A stretch of DNA of 7,594 nt, from NCBI GenBank assembly GCA_019247255.1, contig JAFAPJ010000366.1, positions 1 to 7,594 on the forward strand, in the 5' to 3' direction. Numbering within the stretch: position 1 is the stretch's first letter; each line of letters opens with the position of its first letter. Shown here piece after piece: positions 5,639 to 7,594 of this stretch. The notes below the pieces were generated by a model. That model made no database searches and had not been told where the DNA came from. It saw only the letters and a list, made by a program, of their open reading frames with translations. The DNA comes from Methylobacteriaceae bacterium. GTDB taxonomy: Bacteria; Pseudomonadota; Alphaproteobacteria; Rhizobiales; Beijerinckiaceae. The translations under genes and the position numbers were made by a program.

Positions 5639-6028
5639 TCAGATCGCCTTGGCGAGCAGGCTCTCGATCCCGGGCTTGTCGGTCACGCCCGTCGAGCGGC
5701 CGACCTCCCGGCCGTCCTTGTAGACGATCAGCGTGCTCTGCTGCTGCACGCCGAGAAGGCGCAGCGCGTCCTTCTGGGTGTCGAAATCGACCTCGTAGAC
5801 CGTGAGGCTCTTGAAGCGCGGCTCCGCCTTGAGCTCCGACAGGATCGGCCGCTGCGCCTTGCAGGTCGGGCACCAGGGCGCCGTGACCTCGACCAGGATG
5901 GGCTTGCCGGCCGCACGGCTCTGGTCGAAGGCCCCCTGAGTGAAGGGGGTGTCGGCGGCCTGGGCCGCGCCCGCGACTGCGAGACCGACGACCGCGCAGG
6001 CCGCGAGAAGGTGGCGACGGTTCAGCAT
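5639..6028 (-). CDS. Exported thioredoxin-fold protein with CPTC active site, partner of the CcdA-like protein
   Basis: This 129-residue thioredoxin-fold protein has a signal peptide (MLNRRHLLAACAVVGLAVAG..AQA, likely cleavage after residue 24) and so would act in the periplasm. The active site is WCPTC (52-56, Cys53 and Cys56). CPTC differs from the CGPC of thioredoxin and is closer in style to DsbD-gamma or TlpA-like reductases. Aligning GVQQQSTLIVYKDG with the GIRGIPTLLLFKNG region of E. coli thioredoxin puts Ser98 where the cis-proline normally sits. The length matches a single thioredoxin domain after cleavage. Twin arginines at 4-5 make Tat export possible, and LAAC (8-11) resembles a lipobox but comes too early to be convincing. 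It lies 9 bp before the CcdA-like gene, forming a split-DsbD pair. The ATG is well supported by GGAGGAAG six bases upstream. Likely a reductase; direction of electron flow is inferred. Confidence 0.87.
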   Translation of the reverse strand: MLNRRHLLAACAVVGLAVAGAAQAADTPFTQGAFDQSRAAGKPILVEVTAPWCPTCKAQRPILSELKAEPRFKSLTVYEVDFDTQKDALRLLGVQQQSTLIVYKDGREVGRSTGVTDKPGIESLLAKAI

Positions 6029-6171
6029 ATGACTTCCTCCGATCGGACCGGCGGCGTTCCCCGACCTCGGACGGGCCGCCCGTGCTCCGTCTACGCTCGG
6101 CCTGCCCTGATCATTTCACCCGCGTCTTCCAGGTTTCGGCTTCCGCGACGCCGTCGGCGCCGCGCGGGACT
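6029..6171. other. 143-bp gap between the guanylyltransferase and thioredoxin genes
   Basis: This gap must hold the thioredoxin-ccdA promoter unless the pair is read from the guanylyltransferase gene upstream. I cannot pick a convincing -35/-10 pair. It contains an imperfect inverted repeat, GGCGGC (6050-6055) against GCCGCC (6075-6080) with a 19-base loop, in what would be the thioredoxin leader, and the palindrome TCCGATCGGA at 6038-6047. No T-tracted terminator is visible after the upstream gene's stop. No ORF in it looks like a gene. Confidence 0.5.
6033..6040 (-). promoter_or_regulatory. Strong ribosome binding site of the thioredoxin gene
   Basis: On the minus strand GGAGGAAG lies a few bases before ATG 6028 and is among the best Shine-Dalgarno matches in the window. 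Its first bases overlap the 10-bp palindrome TCCGATCGGA (6038-6047). Confidence 0.7.
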
Positions 6172-7594
6172 TCAGCTCCGGCCGTAGACGTCGTCCACGC
6201 GCAGGATGTCGTCCTCGCCGAGGTAGGAGCCGGACTGCACCTCGATGAGCTCGAGCGGGATCCGGCCCGGGTTCTCGAGCCGGTGCGTCTCGCCCTGCGG
6301 GATGTAGGTCGACTGGTTCTCGTAGAGCATGAAGACGCGCTCGCCGCAGGTGATCTGGGCCGAGCCGCGCACCACGACCCAATGCTCCGCGCGGTGGTGG
6401 TGAAGTTGAAGCGATAGCCGGCCGCCGGGCTTCACCGTGATCATCTTCACCTGGAAGCGGTCGCCCGCGACGATCGGGCGGTAGCTGCCCCACGGGCGAT
6501 GCACCTCCGTGTGGCTGTCCGCCTCCTCGTAACCCTGCCGGCGCATCGCTTCGAGCGCCTCCTTCACGTCCTGGGCGCGCGAGCGGTCCGCGACCAGGAC
6601 CGCGTCGTCCGTCGCCACGACGATCAGGTTCTCGACCCCGACGGTCGCGACGAGCGGCCGTTCCGAGCGGATGAAGGTGTTCGACGTCGCGACCGAGACG
6701 GCTCGCCCGAGGGCGACGTTCCCCGCCTCGTCCGGCGCATGGACGGCGCCGATCGCGTCCCAGGCGCCGAGGTCGCTCCAGTCGATCGCGACGGGCAGGA
6801 CGGCCGTCCGCGCGCTCCCTTCCATGATGGCGTAATCGACCGAGATCGCCGGCAGAGCCTTGAAGGAGGCGGGGTCGAGCCGCACGAAGTCGAGGTCGCG
6901 GGTCGCGCCGTCGAGGGCCGCCCGGGCGCCAGCGAGAAGCTCCGGCCGGCGCTCCTCCGCTTCGCGGATCATGGTCTCGGCCGCGAACAGGAAGATGCCG
7001 GCATTCCAGGCATGGCGGCCGTCGGCCACGAGCCGCTCGGCCTCGGCGCGCGCCGGCTTCTCGACGAAGCGCGCGACACGGCGGACGGGGCTCGACGCGT
7101 CCGGGACCGCCTCGTCCCCGACCTCGATGTAGCCGTAGCCGGTTTCCGCGCGGCTGGGCCTGATGCCGAAGAGGCAGATGGCCCCGGCGCGGGCCGCGGG
7201 CGCCGCGTCCCGGACGGCCTTCCGGAAGGCCGCCACGTCGCGCACGAGGTGGTCGGAGGGCAGGAGCAACACCAGCGCGTCCGGCCCGTGCTCGCGGGCC
7301 GTGACGAGGCTCGCGACGAGCGCGACCGCAGCCGTGTTGCGCGGCTCGGGTTCGAGCACGATCGGCCCGCGCGGCAGGCCGAGCGCCTCGACCTGGTCGG
7401 CCAGGAGGAAGCGATGCGGCTCGGCTGCCACGAAGGCCGGCGGCGCGAAGCCCTCGGCCGCGACCCGCGTCACCGTCTCCTGCACGAGCGTCAGGTCACC
7501 CGCGAAGGCCTGGAACTGCTTCGGCATGGAGAGCCGCGAGACGGGCCAGAGCCGCGTCCCGCTGCCCCCGCACATGATCACCGGAACGATGTCG
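6172..7594 (-). CDS. manC: Mannose-1-phosphate guanylyltransferase / mannose-6-phosphate isomerase (5' end beyond window)
   Basis: This bifunctional enzyme (ManC/CpsB/AlgA type) makes GDP-mannose from mannose-1-phosphate and GTP, and in many members also interconverts fructose-6-P and mannose-6-P. It feeds exopolysaccharide, LPS or capsule synthesis in the cytoplasm. Counting from the GTG at 7581, the nucleotidyltransferase domain spans about 1-285: GGSGTRLWPVSR (5-16) is the NTP-binding signature, EPEPRNTAAV at 77-86 is the second conserved loop, FVEKP (172-176) is the sugar-phosphate site, and NAGIFLF (193-199) and WSDLGAW (268-274) are family landmarks. A cupin-type isomerase domain follows (about 355-468): QLHHHRAEHWVVVRG (392-406), ENQSTYIPQGETHRLENPG (421-439) and VQSGSYLGEDDI (448-459). 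GTG 7581 is not the true start: the frame stays open to the edge and reads DIVPVIMCGG, the usual family beginning, so a few residues are missing. No neighbouring polysaccharide gene is visible. The symbol could equally be cpsB or algA. Confidence 0.95.
   Translation of the reverse strand, partial: DIVPVIMCGGSGTRLWPVSRLSMPKQFQAFAGDLTLVQETVTRVAAEGFAPPAFVAAEPHRFLLADQVEALGLPRGPIVLEPEPRNTAAVALVASLVTAREHGPDALVLLLPSDHLVRDVAAFRKAVRDAAPAARAGAICLFGIRPSRAETGYGYIEVGDEAVPDASSPVRRVARFVEKPARAEAERLVADGRHAWNAGIFLFAAETMIREAEERRPELLAGARAALDGATRDLDFVRLDPASFKALPAISVDYAIMEGSARTAVLPVAIDWSDLGAWDAIGAVHAPDEAGNVALGRAVSVATSNTFIRSERPLVATVGVENLIVVATDDAVLVADRSRAQDVKEALEAMRRQGYEEADSHTEVHRPWGSYRPIVAGDRFQVKMITVKPGGRLSLQLHHHRAEHWVVVRGSAQITCGERVFMLYENQSTYIPQGETHRLENPGRIPLELIEVQSGSYLGEDDILRVDDVYGRS

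Noticed and set aside
4542..5873. Minus-strand ORF of 443 codons spanning the CcdA and thioredoxin genes in another frame
   Set aside because: Arg/Ala/Gly-rich shadow without family motifs; the CcdA (SPCVLP, SPCVGP) and WCPTC frames are the real ones.
5993..5998. Thioredoxin as a lipoprotein anchored at Cys11
   Set aside because: LAAC fits the lipobox letters, but only about three hydrophobic residues precede it, and a good hydrophobic core with AQA cleavage follows.
6144..6166. GC-rich inverted repeat after the guanylyltransferase stop as a terminator
   Set aside because: The best stem (CGCC/GGCG) is only 4 bp and no T-tract follows on the minus strand.
7579..7581. GTG at 7581 as the start of the guanylyltransferase
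   Set aside because: The frame continues open to the window edge and encodes DIVPV, the conserved beginning of the family, so the true start lies outside.

Overview
The window is very GC-rich, with G or C at most third codon positions, GTG starts and 4-bp gene overlaps. Protein motifs fit an alphaproteobacterium, most likely of the Hyphomicrobiales (a Methylobacterium-like genome is my guess). This assignment is inference; no rRNA or other marker is present.

Layout. Plus strand, 1-4489: a five-gene peptide-type ABC importer operon. It starts with the 3' end of the solute-binding protein (cut by the left edge), then two membrane permeases (DppB-like, DppC-like) and two ATPases (DppF-like first, then DppD-like). 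The genes are separated by 73 bp, 4 bp, then two GTGA overlaps, so they are almost certainly co-transcribed. Together they would bind a peptide or similar solute in the periplasm and move it inward using ATP. The substrate cannot be read from the sequence. Plus strand, 4559-4891: a small exported protein of unknown function, preceded by the AT-richest gap in the window, which probably holds its promoter.

Minus strand, 4910-6028: a two-gene unit, read from right to left, of a periplasmic thioredoxin-like protein followed by a CcdA-type membrane electron carrier. This is in effect a split DsbD that would carry reducing power from cytoplasmic thioredoxin to the periplasm. It converges on the small exported gene with an 18-bp gap. 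Minus strand, 6172 to the right edge: a bifunctional mannose-1-phosphate guanylyltransferase / mannose-6-phosphate isomerase (ManC/CpsB/AlgA type), which supplies GDP-mannose for surface polysaccharides. Its first few codons lie beyond the window.

Most of the window is ordinary. The points most worth a second look are an in-phase 12-bp repeat at the end of the binding-protein gene that gives four successive in-frame TGA stops, a 26-codon reading frame bridging that stop to the first permease start, and a thioredoxin with CPTC and Ser in place of the usual cis-proline. I see no rRNA, tRNA, CRISPR array, insertion sequence or phage gene, and no convincing undescribed multi-gene system.
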